Of a stretch of 64,000 nt of DNA, positions 26,372 to 33,296 are shown one piece after another. The stretch is from Leucobacter massiliensis (lineage in GTDB: Bacteria > Actinomycetota > Actinomycetes > Actinomycetales > Microbacteriaceae), in the NCBI RefSeq assembly GCF_002982315.1, contig NZ_MWZD01000014.1, positions 62,001 through 126,000 of the forward strand, written 5' to 3'. Every line of letters begins with the position of its first letter. Within the stretch, counting starts at the first letter, position 1. Position numbers and translations under genes: made by a program. Under the pieces are notes generated by a model. The model was not told the DNA's origin. It did no database searches and saw nothing but the letters and a program-made list of their open reading frames with translations.

Positions 26372-27223
26372 ATGCGTATCCTCTCGATCCAGTCCTCGGT
26401 CGCCTACGGGCACGTGGGCAATTCAGCCGCCGTCTTCCCCCTGCAGCGCATCGGCATCGAGGTGATGCCGGTCGCCACCGTGCAGTTCTCGAACCACACC
26501 GGCTACGGCTCCTGGCGCGGACCCATGATGTCGGGCGAGGACGTCCGCGAGATCGTCATGGGCATCGAGGAGCGCGGCGGGCTCGCAGAGGTGGACGCGG
26601 TGCTCTCGGGCTACCAGGGCGGCGACAGCATCGGCGACGCGATCCTGGACGCCGTCGAACGCGTCAAGCATCACAGCCCCGAGGCGATCTACGCCTGCGA
26701 TCCGGTGCTCGGCAACGCGAAGTCGGGCTGCCACGTCGCCCCCGAGGTGCAAAACCTCATCCGCGACCGGGTTGTGCCGCGCGCCGACCTCATCACCCCC
26801 AACCAGTTCGAACTCGGCTTCATCACCGGCACCTCGCCGGACACGCTCGAATCCACCCTCGCATCGGTCGACGCGGCCCGCGCCCTCGGCCCCTCCACCG
26901 TCCTCGTGACGAGCCTCGAGCGCCCGGATCGCGCGGAGGGCACGATCGAGATGCTCGCCGCCACCGGCGAGGGGGCGTGGATCGTGAGCACACCGCTGCT
27001 GCCGTTCAAGGTGAACGGCTCCGGCGACGTGACGGCGGCGCTCTTCACCGCGCACTTCCGGCGCAGCGGCGACGCCGCCGACGCACTCGCCCGCACCACG
27101 GCGAGCGTGTTCGCCCTGCTGGAGCGCACCTACGCGGCGGGTGCGCGGGAACTGCGGCTCGTGGAGGCGCAGGAGGCCTACGCGCACCCCGATCTGCGCT
27201 TCGAGGCGCGTCAGGTGCGCTGA
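26372..27223 (+). CDS. pdxY: Pyridoxal kinase
   Basis: 283 residues, ribokinase fold. Phosphorylates pyridoxal in the PLP salvage path. N-terminal ILSIQSSVAYGHVGNSAAVFPL is diagnostic, with NHTGYGSWRG and GYQGGDSIGDAI, DPVLGNAKSGCHV, the TPNQFELGFITG helix and the catalytic GSGDVTAALF near 230. ATG 26372 is preferred over an upstream frame extension. CAGGAT ends exactly 6 nt before it, so the mRNA may be leaderless. Confidence 0.94.
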   Translation: MRILSIQSSVAYGHVGNSAAVFPLQRIGIEVMPVATVQFSNHTGYGSWRGPMMSGEDVREIVMGIEERGGLAEVDAVLSGYQGGDSIGDAILDAVERVKHHSPEAIYACDPVLGNAKSGCHVAPEVQNLIRDRVVPRADLITPNQFELGFITGTSPDTLESTLASVDAARALGPSTVLVTSLERPDRAEGTIEMLAATGEGAWIVSTPLLPFKVNGSGDVTAALFTAHFRRSGDAADALARTTASVFALLERTYAAGARELRLVEAQEAYAHPDLRFEARQVR

Positions 27224-27252
27224 GGAACTGCGCGTCCGGGATCGCGTCTGCG

Positions 27253-27275
27253 CGGTCCGGCGGGATCCCGGACCG
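27253..27275. terminator. Bidirectional hairpin between pdxY and crcB
   Basis: CGGTCCGG (27253-27260) and CCGGACCG (27268-27275), perfect 8-bp arms with a 7-nt loop, in the 58-nt gap between two convergent stops. No U-tract, as is common at high GC. Confidence 0.5.
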
Positions 27276-27281
27276 GGCGCT

Positions 27282-27674
27282 TCAGCTCCAGAGCCGGCCG
27301 AGCAGGATCCCGCACATCGCGAGCGCGACCGTCGCGACCAGCATGCCGGGCCCATTGAGCAGCGCCGCCCCGATGCGGCGCTGCTGCAGCAGCCGCACCG
27401 TGTCGAGGATCGCGGTGCTGAAGGTCGTGTAGCCGCCGAGCAGCCCCACCGCGAGCACACTCGCGAGCGGCTGGCCGAGGGCGAGGCCCGCGAGCAGCCC
27501 GAGCGCGAAGGATCCCGTCAGGTTGACCAGCATGATCCCCCACGGAAAGCGCTCCCGCACCCGCACGGGCACGGCGGTGTCGAGCAGGTAGCGCAGCGCC
27601 GCACCGGCGCCGCCCGCGAGCGCGATCCCGAGCGCCAGCCACAGGCCGCCTGATCCGCTCATCTCCTCGCTCAC
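27282..27674 (-). CDS. crcB: Fluoride channel CrcB/FluC (second of pair)
   Basis: 130 residues, four membrane helices. Fluc channels export fluoride as dual-topology dimers. Motifs: GGAGAALRYLLD near 18-29, GIMLVNLTGSFALGLL near 45-60, VGLLGGYTTFSTAILDT near 77-93 with the Na-site TTFS region. GTG at 27674 is chosen because GTGA overlaps the stop of the other crcB and GGGGAG lies 9 nt upstream; the ATG at 27662 has its ribosome site touching the start codon. No fluoride riboswitch was seen. Confidence 0.9.
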   Translation of the reverse strand: MSEEMSGSGGLWLALGIALAGGAGAALRYLLDTAVPVRVRERFPWGIMLVNLTGSFALGLLAGLALGQPLASVLAVGLLGGYTTFSTAILDTVRLLQQRRIGAALLNGPGMLVATVALAMCGILLGRLWS

Positions 27675-28105
27675 TCCGCCGCTCCCCGCGTGAGGGCGCC
27701 GCCCAGTCGCACGCCCAGCCACGCCGCCAGCCCGCCCGCGGCAAGGCTCGCCGCCCCGTAGCCGAGCGCAACCCAGGCCTGCCCGCCGAGCAGCAGCCCG
27801 GCGATGTCGCTCGCGAGCAAGCTGTAGGTGGTGAAACCGCCGAGCACGCCCGTGCCGAGCAGCAGGCGCGCCGTCGGCTCCCCCGGCGCACCCCGGCGGC
27901 GGTCGAGGCCGGCGAGCGATTCGAGCAGCAGCCCCAGCAGGAAGCCGCCGAGCACGTTGATGCCGAACACCGCGACCGGGAACGCCCCGGTGTCCCCCAC
28001 CGCCAGCGTCACCACATACCGCGCCAGCGAGCCCGCGGCGCCACCCGCTGCGACGAGTGCGACGGCGCTGAGCCGCCCGCCGCCGGCACCTTCACCACCC
28101 GACAC
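27671..28105 (-). CDS. crcB: Fluoride channel CrcB/FluC (first of pair)
   Basis: 144 residues, four helices. GGAAGSLARYVVTL near 21-34, FGINVLGGFLLGLLLES near 49-65, GTGVLGGFTTYSLLASD near 87-103. Tandem crcB genes are common in Gram-positive bacteria, where the two subunits probably form a heterodimer with opposite topologies. GTG at 28105 lies 7 nt after the cyclase stop. A much longer open frame upstream is antisense-type noise and was trimmed. Confidence 0.88.
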   Translation of the reverse strand: MSGGEGAGGGRLSAVALVAAGGAAGSLARYVVTLAVGDTGAFPVAVFGINVLGGFLLGLLLESLAGLDRRRGAPGEPTARLLLGTGVLGGFTTYSLLASDIAGLLLGGQAWVALGYGAASLAAGGLAAWLGVRLGGALTRGAAE

Positions 28106-28112
28106 GGGCCCC

Positions 28113-28793
28113 TCAGCAGCCCTCGTCGGGCCAGGCGACCACGCGCGCTGGCGCGCCGTCGGCGCCGGCCAGCGGCAGCGGGAAGATCCCGATCCGGCAG
28201 CGCTCGCCGAGCCGGCCGAGCCCCCGCGCGTTCTCCACGATGATGCCGTCACCACCGAGCACCACCTCATGCACCGGGAACACAGGGCCGCCCCCGGAAG
28301 GGGCGTCGTGGCCCGGGTCCGCAGTCGGCGCGCCGGTCTGGTCCGGGCTCAGCGTGTCCACGACGAGCACCCGCATGCCGAGCCGCCACAGCAGTTCCGC
28401 CGCATCCCGGCTCAGATACGGATGATTCGTGGCCGCCGCGCCGCCGAAGTGCCGATCCCAGCCGGTGTGGATCGCGACGATCGCGGGGAGCGACCCTACC
28501 CCCATCAGCCCGAGCTCCCCCGCTTCGATGCGGTGGCCCGGTCCGACCCGATCCGCGAGGCGAAGCACGCGCGCCTCCCCCGAGAGCCGTTCGAGCGGGA
28601 TCTCGTCGATGGTCCGCCCGCCCGCCACCGTGTGCGCCGGCGCATCCACATGGGTGCCGCTGTGCGAGCCCAGATGGAGCTCGCACACCGCCACCCCGTC
28701 GACCGCGAGCGACAGGGCCTCGCGCATCGTCACCTGCGGATCGCCCGGGTACACCATCATCCCGTCGGCGATGGGCTGGCTGAGGTCGATCAC
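28113..28793 (-). CDS. Cyclase family protein (kynurenine formamidase-like)
   Basis: 226 residues. Metal-dependent hydrolase fold; starts IDLSQPIADGMMVYPGDP and carries the Zn motif HSGTHVDAPAH near 46-56, then NHPYLSRDAAELL and GIFPLPLAGADGAPARVVA near the end. Kynurenine formamidase activity (N-formylkynurenine to kynurenine) is possible, but the family has broader substrates. GTG at 28793 follows TACACT (28800-28805) by exactly 6 nt, so leaderless. The in-frame extension through the tRNA-Ala gene is not coding. Heads a short unit with both crcB genes. Confidence 0.85.
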   Translation of the reverse strand: MIDLSQPIADGMMVYPGDPQVTMREALSLAVDGVAVCELHLGSHSGTHVDAPAHTVAGGRTIDEIPLERLSGEARVLRLADRVGPGHRIEAGELGLMGVGSLPAIVAIHTGWDRHFGGAAATNHPYLSRDAAELLWRLGMRVLVVDTLSPDQTGAPTADPGHDAPSGGGPVFPVHEVVLGGDGIIVENARGLGRLGERCRIGIFPLPLAGADGAPARVVAWPDEGC

Positions 28794-28897
28794 CCTCGCA
28801 GTGTACCCCCGCTCCGCTGCCCACAGCGTCACCCGCGACGACCGGCCCGCACGGAGCTCCCCCGCCCACCCGGGCGACGCGCCCGGACCGCCCCGAT

Positions 28898-28928
28898 TTG
28901 CGTTCCTCGCCGGAGCCTGGTGTAAACT
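28898..28928 (+). promoter_or_regulatory. tRNA-Ala promoter
   Basis: TTGCGT (28898-28903) and TAAACT (28923-28928), 19-nt spacing, ending 36 nt before the tRNA. The region is distinctly AT-richer than its surroundings. Confidence 0.55.
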
Positions 28929-28964
28929 CGAAGAGTTGTCGGGTGAGCATTCGTCCGACTTCGA

Positions 28965-29037
28965 GGGTCTGTGGCGCAGCTGGTAGCGCACCTGCATGGC
29001 ATGCAGGGGGTCAGGGGTTCGAGTCCCCTCAGATCCA
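28965..29037 (+). tRNA. tRNA-Ala (anticodon GGC)
   Basis: 73 nt. Acceptor arms GGGTCTG / CAGATCC contain the G3-U70 pair that identifies tRNA-Ala. Anticodon arm CCTGC-ATGGCAT-GCAGG gives GGC, reading GCC and GCU. T-arm GGGGTTCGAGTCCCC. Discriminator A at 29037; CCA not encoded. Its 3' end is copied twice downstream. Confidence 0.96.
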
Positions 29038-29043
29038 CTCTTG

Positions 29044-29067
29044 AAAGCCCCGCAGCGCGGGGCTTTT
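29044..29067 (+). terminator. tRNA-Ala terminator, copy 1
   Basis: AAAGCCCCGC (29044-29053), loop AGC, GCGGGGCTTT plus T (29057-29067): 10-bp stem followed by a T-run, a strong intrinsic terminator 6 nt after the tRNA. Confidence 0.9.
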
Positions 29068-29088
29068 CTGATCTTCGGGGACTCGCGC

Positions 29089-29234
29089 GGAATCCGGCAA
29101 ACGCGATGCGTTTGCCCCCAGGATTCCACGCCCCTCAGATCCACTCTTGAAGGGCCCCGCAAGGCGGGGCCCTTCTGATCTTCGGGGACTCGCGCGGAAT
29201 CCGGCAAACGCGATGCGTTTGCCCCCAGGATTCC
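29089..29234. repeat. Two copies of a nested hairpin with ACGCGATGCGT core
   Basis: Copy 1 at 29089-29127 and copy 2 at 29196-29234. Structure: outer arm GGAATCC, inner arm GGCAAACGC, loop GAT, inner arm GCGTTTGCC, bulge CCCA, outer arm GGATTCC. All 16 base pairs are perfect. The core ACGCGATGCGT reappears in a palindrome in the tRNA-Leu(CAA) repeat (49803-49819). Confidence 0.85.
29150..29174. terminator. Terminator copy 2 between tRNA-Ala and corA
   Basis: AAGGGCCCCGC (29150-29160), loop AAG, GCGGGGCCCTT (29164-29174), 11-bp stem. Compared with copy 1 it has A-T changed to G-C and one extra G-C pair, on both arms together. It could serve convergent corA transcripts as well. Confidence 0.85.
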
Positions 29235-29241
29235 ACGCCCC

Positions 29242-30279
29242 TCAAATCCACTCCTTGCGCTTGAAGGCGATGTAGAGCGCGGCTCCCGCGCCCACCATCA
29301 CGACGACGCTCGCTACGAATCCCCACCAGGTGCCGTAGCCCGGGTAGGGCACATTCTGCCCGAAGAACCCCGTCACCGCGGTCGGCACCGCGATGATCGC
29401 CGCCCAGCCCGTGAGCTTCTTCATCACCGTGTTCAGCCGCGCATCCTGCAGCGACAGGTTCGTCTCGAATATCGCCGTGACCATGTCGCGCAGCGACTCC
29501 GTCCACTCGGTCACCCGCAGCACGTGGTCGTAGAGATCGTCGTAGGAGGCGTCCAGCTCGGGGCTCGAACCCGCCTCCCGGTGATGCCGCAACACGCCGT
29601 TCACGACCTCCCGCATGGGGAGCACGATCCGCCGCAAGCGCACGAGCTCCTTGCGCAGACGATAGGTGTCCCGCTGCACGCGCCGGGCGAGCACCCGCTC
29701 GTCGAAGAGCACGTCCTCGATGCCCTCGACCGTGTCGTCGAGGGACTGCACCGCCTCGAAGTGGCCGTCGACCACGACGTCGAGCAGGCCGTGCACCAGG
29801 GCGCCCACCCCCGAGCCGAGCAGATCCGCGTTGTCCTCCCAGCGCTGCACCAGTGCCTCTACGTCGAACTCGGGCGCCCGCACCGTGATGAGGCCGCGCG
29901 GGAACACGAACGCGGAGATCTTGTGCAGCCGGATCCGCGCCGCCAGGCTCCCCTCGTCCGCGCTCCCGCCCCCAGCCCCGTTTCCGAGCCCGGACGCGTC
30001 GAAGTCCGCCGAGTAGACCGTGAAGAAGGTGTGCGTCGCGTAGCGCAGGGCCTTCGGCCGCTCCACGTGGGCGACCGCGTCCTCCACGGCCATCGGGTCC
30101 AGGCCCAGCTCGCCCGCCAGACGCTCGAGATCCTGGGGCTCCGCGCCGCTCAGATCGACCCAGCTGAGCACATCGTCCCGGCGCAGCAGCTCGGAGATCT
30201 CCGCGAAGGGCACGTTCCGGGAGATCACCGCCCCGCGGCCGTCCCAGACGAGTGAGCTCACCGATCCCATGCCCGCCAT
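29242..30279 (-). CDS. corA: CorA-family divalent cation transporter
   Basis: 345 residues. Large N-terminal cytosolic domain (about 1-280), long coiled helix, then two C-terminal membrane helices. The pore loop after the first reads FFGQNVPYPGYGTW, i.e. GQN where classical CorA has GMN. Ends KRKEWI, the usual basic tail. A Mg2+/Co2+ channel is likely, but the motif change leaves ion choice open. The last codons and stop fall inside the third copy of the tRNA-Ala-derived repeat. ATG 30279, 45 nt after rsfS. Confidence 0.88.
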   Translation of the reverse strand: MAGMGSVSSLVWDGRGAVISRNVPFAEISELLRRDDVLSWVDLSGAEPQDLERLAGELGLDPMAVEDAVAHVERPKALRYATHTFFTVYSADFDASGLGNGAGGGSADEGSLAARIRLHKISAFVFPRGLITVRAPEFDVEALVQRWEDNADLLGSGVGALVHGLLDVVVDGHFEAVQSLDDTVEGIEDVLFDERVLARRVQRDTYRLRKELVRLRRIVLPMREVVNGVLRHHREAGSSPELDASYDDLYDHVLRVTEWTESLRDMVTAIFETNLSLQDARLNTVMKKLTGWAAIIAVPTAVTGFFGQNVPYPGYGTWWGFVASVVVMVGAGAALYIAFKRKEWI

Positions 30280-30324
30280 GCTACCCCGCGGCCGTCAGGC
30301 AGGCACGCCGACCGCGGGGAGGAG

Positions 30325-30771
30325 CTACCCGGCGGCGGAGAGCGCGCCGCCCGCCGTTCCGCGCAACGGCTCGAGCTCGATCAGGGGGCAGTCCTGCCAG
30401 AGCCGCTCAAGCTGGTAGAAATCGCGCTCCTCCGCGTGGAACACGTGCACGATGAGGTCGCCGAAGTCGAGCAGCACCCAGCGGCCGCTCTCGCGGCCCT
30501 CCCGGCGCACGGTGCGCACACCGGCCTCGTTGAGCGCGTCCTCGACGGCGTCGGAGATCGCCTGCACATTGCGCTCGACGCTTCCCGTCACGATGAGGAA
30601 CGCGTCGGCGAGGCCGAACTGCTCCGTGACCCGCAGCGCGACAGGCGCCGTCGCCCCGGTGCCCTCGGCGGCGCGCAGCGCGACACCCAGCTCTTCGAGC
30701 ACATCGCGGTTCTCAGTCGCTTCGACGTTCAGTTCAGTTCCTTCGTTCAGCGGACCGGGGCCCGCGCTCAT
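30325..30771 (-). CDS. rsfS: Ribosome silencing factor RsfS
   Basis: 148 residues. Binds L14 on the 50S subunit and blocks subunit joining in starvation. Core ADAFLIVTGSVERNVQAISDAVEDAL, the GRWVLLDFGDLIVHVFHAEERDFYQLERLW block near 105-130. The N-terminal extension of about 20 residues is variable. Follows the 540-residue protein by 19 nt and nadD beyond it, the common nadD-rsfS neighbourhood. Confidence 0.95.
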   Translation of the reverse strand: MSAGPGPLNEGTELNVEATENRDVLEELGVALRAAEGTGATAPVALRVTEQFGLADAFLIVTGSVERNVQAISDAVEDALNEAGVRTVRREGRESGRWVLLDFGDLIVHVFHAEERDFYQLERLWQDCPLIELEPLRGTAGGALSAAG

Positions 30772-30790
30772 CTGGTGGGGAGGGTGCCGG

Positions 30791-32413
30791 CTACCCGAAC
30801 ACGCCGTTGCTGGCGCCCCAGGCGCCGAGTGCGATCACCGCGATCAGCACGCCGCCACCCGTCAGCGAGAGGATGAGCGGCAGCTTGCTGCGCTCCTTCG
30901 CGGGTTTCGCAACGGCGGGCATGCTCGAGAGGGCGCGGGCGCTCACGGCGTGCCGGGCGGACACGGGAGCGGGACCCTCGCCGGTGACCCCGGTATCCTC
31001 CGCCGGGGCGCCGGTGATGGGGTCCATCTCGATCGAGTCGTGCAGCGCGGAGTGCCCGCCGGTCTCGCCGAGCGACTTCGGCAGCTTCAGCGAGCCCGTC
31101 ACGTACAGCTCGCCGGTGCCGCCGAGCGGTCCCGTGAGCCCGCCGGTGTCCTCCGGCATGGACGGCAGGATCAGCGCGGCCGTGCTCGCTCCCCCGGTCG
31201 ACCCCTCCTGCGCCACGGCCCGTGAGATGAGGTCGTCGAAGTCACCGCCGGCGTCGTTCCGATCGAGCTGGTCGGGCACGGTGCGCGAGCTCGGGTCGTC
31301 GAACACGGAGCGCCACTCCTCCGGGGGCGCGATGTCCGGGAAGGAATAGCTCGTCTTCTGCTCGGGAGCGCTCTCCGCACTCTCCGCGACCGGCTCCTCC
31401 TGCGGTGCCGCGCTCGGCAGATCCGCCGCCTCGTCCTGTGCGGGGGCGGCGAACACCGCGGTCTCGGGCTCTGCCTCGTCCGTCGCCGGAGCGGCCTCGG
31501 CCGGCTCTTCGCGAACGACCTCGGCGACCACGGTCTCGGCGGCGGGCCCGGTGTCAGCGCCGTCATCCACACGGTCGACGGGCACCTCGCCCACCTCCAC
31601 GGGCTCCGGCGCCTCCGCCGGCGCCGGAGCGGCGGCCTCCGCGCCGCGGTCCGCCTCCTCACGGCCACGCTGCCAGAAGCGGCGCTTGGGCTTCGCAGCT
31701 TCCGGATCGGCCGGCGCAGCAGCGGTCTCGGCCTCAGGGGCGGTCGGCGCTTCGCCGGTGGTTCCGTCATCAGCGACCGGCTCGGCTGCGTTCTGCTCGG
31801 CCTCGCGCAGTTCCTCGACGGTGAACGGCTCGGTCGGCGGCGCGATCAGCGTGTCGAAGTCGGGTTCGTCGGCCTGCGGCGCGGGCGCCGCCATCGGCTC
31901 GGCGACCGGGGCGGGCTCGGCGACCGGGGCGGCCGCCGGCTCCGGCATCGGCTCCGGCGACGCGTAGGCGAGCTCGGGAGTCCCCGCCTCCACCTCGGGC
32001 TGCGCGGCGGCGTGCTGCGTCGCCGGAGGCTCTGCCGGGGCTTCTCTCGGTGCGGGGGCGTCCGCCGCCGCGCTCGACGGCTCGACGGACTCGTCCCCCG
32101 CGGCGGACTCGTCCCCCGTGGCATCCTCGGCATCCGCGGCGGACGTCTCCGGAGTCGATCGCGCGGCCCGCGCAGCGAGGGCCGCCTCGCGCAGCTGGCG
32201 CATCTCACGGCGGCTGCGCGGTGTCCCGTCCTCGTGGAACGGGGAGATCTCGATGTCCCCCGTGCCGGGATCGGCCACCTCTGCAGGCTGCGGCACGCTC
32301 CCCCCGTCCGTCGCGGCAGACATCTCCGAGAGGTCCAGCGCGCCGGTCTCGGCCATCTCCCGCAGACGGCGCTCGCGCCGCGTCAGCGGTCGTTGTTCGT
32401 CCTGCTCACTCAT
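30791..32413 (-). CDS. Acidic low-complexity protein with C-terminal membrane anchor
   Basis: 540 residues, no recognised family. N-terminus is charged (PLTRRERRLREMAETG, also repeated later as PRSRREMRQLREAALAARAAR). About 70-370 is Ala/Glu/Pro-rich low complexity, strongly acidic. A more ordered part (about 370-480) precedes a single C-terminal helix (LPLILSLTGGGVLIAVIALGAWG), so it is probably tail-anchored with a large cytosolic domain. Sits between nadD (16 nt) and rsfS (19 nt) in the operon. Function unknown. Confidence 0.85.
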   Translation of the reverse strand: MSEQDEQRPLTRRERRLREMAETGALDLSEMSAATDGGSVPQPAEVADPGTGDIEISPFHEDGTPRSRREMRQLREAALAARAARSTPETSAADAEDATGDESAAGDESVEPSSAAADAPAPREAPAEPPATQHAAAQPEVEAGTPELAYASPEPMPEPAAAPVAEPAPVAEPMAAPAPQADEPDFDTLIAPPTEPFTVEELREAEQNAAEPVADDGTTGEAPTAPEAETAAAPADPEAAKPKRRFWQRGREEADRGAEAAAPAPAEAPEPVEVGEVPVDRVDDGADTGPAAETVVAEVVREEPAEAAPATDEAEPETAVFAAPAQDEAADLPSAAPQEEPVAESAESAPEQKTSYSFPDIAPPEEWRSVFDDPSSRTVPDQLDRNDAGGDFDDLISRAVAQEGSTGGASTAALILPSMPEDTGGLTGPLGGTGELYVTGSLKLPKSLGETGGHSALHDSIEMDPITGAPAEDTGVTGEGPAPVSARHAVSARALSSMPAVAKPAKERSKLPLILSLTGGGVLIAVIALGAWGASNGVFG

Positions 32414-32429
32414 CTACTCTGTCGCTTCC

Positions 32430-33011
32430 TCAGGTGTACAGCCTGTGCTTCGCAATGTACTGCACCACTCCGTCCGGCACGAGATACCACACCGGAAACC
32501 CCCGCCCCACCCGCTCGCGGCAATCCGTGGAGGAAATCGCCAGGGCGGGAACTTCCAACAAGCTTATGTGCTCGTCGGAGAAGCCGGAGAGCGACAGCTC
32601 GTGGCCGGGGCGGCTCACGGCGATGAAGTGCGCCAGCTCCCACAGCTGATCGACGTCTTTCCAGCTGACGATCTGCTCCACCGCGTCGGCGCCCGAGATG
32701 AAGAACAGCTCCGCATCCGGGTACTGGCGCCGCAGATCTCGGAGTGTGTCCACCGTGTAGGTGGGGCCGTCCCGGTCGAGGTCGACGCGGCTCACGCTGA
32801 ACCGCGGATTCGAGGCGGTGGCGATCACCGTCATGAGGTAGCGGTGCTCGCTGGGCGAGACGTTCTGCTTCTGCCACGGCCGTCCCGTGGGCACGAAGAC
32901 GACCTCGTCGAGCGCGAAGCTCTGTGCGACTTCGCTGGCCGCGACGAGGTGGCCGTGGTGGATCGGATCGAAGGTGCCGCCCATCACCCCGATGCGACGC
33001 TGTGCTGACAC
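32430..33011 (-). CDS. nadD: Nicotinate-nucleotide adenylyltransferase
   Basis: 193 residues. Makes deamido-NAD from NaMN and [24 protein letters not shown] at about 7-27 carries the HxGH nucleotidyl-transfer motif, then [34 protein letters not shown] and the C-terminal [13 protein letters not shown] motif (ISST-R). GTG start at 33011, 15 nt after a small membrane gene. Confidence 0.96.
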   Translation of the reverse strand: MSAQRRIGVMGGTFDPIHHGHLVAASEVAQSFALDEVVFVPTGRPWQKQNVSPSEHRYLMTVIATASNPRFSVSRVDLDRDGPTYTVDTLRDLRRQYPDAELFFISGADAVEQIVSWKDVDQLWELAHFIAVSRPGHELSLSGFSDEHISLLEVPALAISSTDCRERVGRGFPVWYLVPDGVVQYIAKHRLYT

Positions 33012-33026
33012 CGTCCGTTCGAATCC

Positions 33027-33239
33027 CTAGTGCTGCTGCTCTCCGCCGTGCTCGCGGGCGTACGCCTCAGCCTTCGCGGAGTGCCGGTTGGCGACGTCGC
33101 GGAAGGAGTAGGTGAGCACCACCAGGGAGGCGAGCGCGACCAGCGCGATGAGGCCGAAGAGCGGGGCCGGGAACGGGAGCTCGTTGACGACGTGGTGCCC
33201 CTCTTCGGCGGCGACGGCGATCGTGGCGAGAAGTGACAT
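33027..33239 (-). CDS. Small membrane protein, unknown
   Basis: 70 residues. Residues 1-10 hydrophobic, then HHVVNELPFPAPLFG, one clear helix (LIALVALASLVVLTYSF, about 29-45) and a charged, His-ending tail. Its position between proA and nadD and its protein-like composition support a real gene. No function can be assigned. Confidence 0.7.
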   Translation of the reverse strand: MSLLATIAVAAEEGHHVVNELPFPAPLFGLIALVALASLVVLTYSFRDVANRHSAKAEAYAREHGGEQQH

Positions 33240-33296
33240 GATGACCCCTGCGGTTCGTGGCGGATCGGTTGACTGCTACCAGTGTACTGGGTACTG

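Larger units (their letters stand above)
29025..29253. repeat. Tandem repeat of the tRNA-Ala 3' end plus terminator and hairpin
   Basis: CCCCTCAGATCCACTC occurs at 29025-29040 (tRNA 3' end), 29131-29146, and with one change (CAAAT for CAGAT) at 29238-29253. Units are 106 bp (29025-29130) and 107 bp (29131-29237), almost identical except for the terminator stems. Each unit is: tRNA end, terminator, 20-nt spacer, nested hairpin, then the next tRNA end. The third partial copy supplies the last codons and stop of corA. No integrase gene lies between copies. Confidence 0.9.

Noticed and set aside
28106..28112. Fluoride riboswitch ahead of crcB
   Set aside because: The gap before the first crcB is 7 nt, and the 5' region of the cyclase is leaderless, leaving no room for the aptamer.
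28794..29207. N-terminal extension of the cyclase frame through the tRNA-Ala gene
   Set aside because: It translates the tRNA and its repeats; the GTG at 28793 with TACACT upstream is the plausible start.
29025..29253. Prophage or island attachment sites at tRNA-Ala
   Set aside because: The direct repeats are only about 106 bp apart with no integrase or cargo, so not an island as it stands; an excised remnant remains possible and is discussed as a finding.
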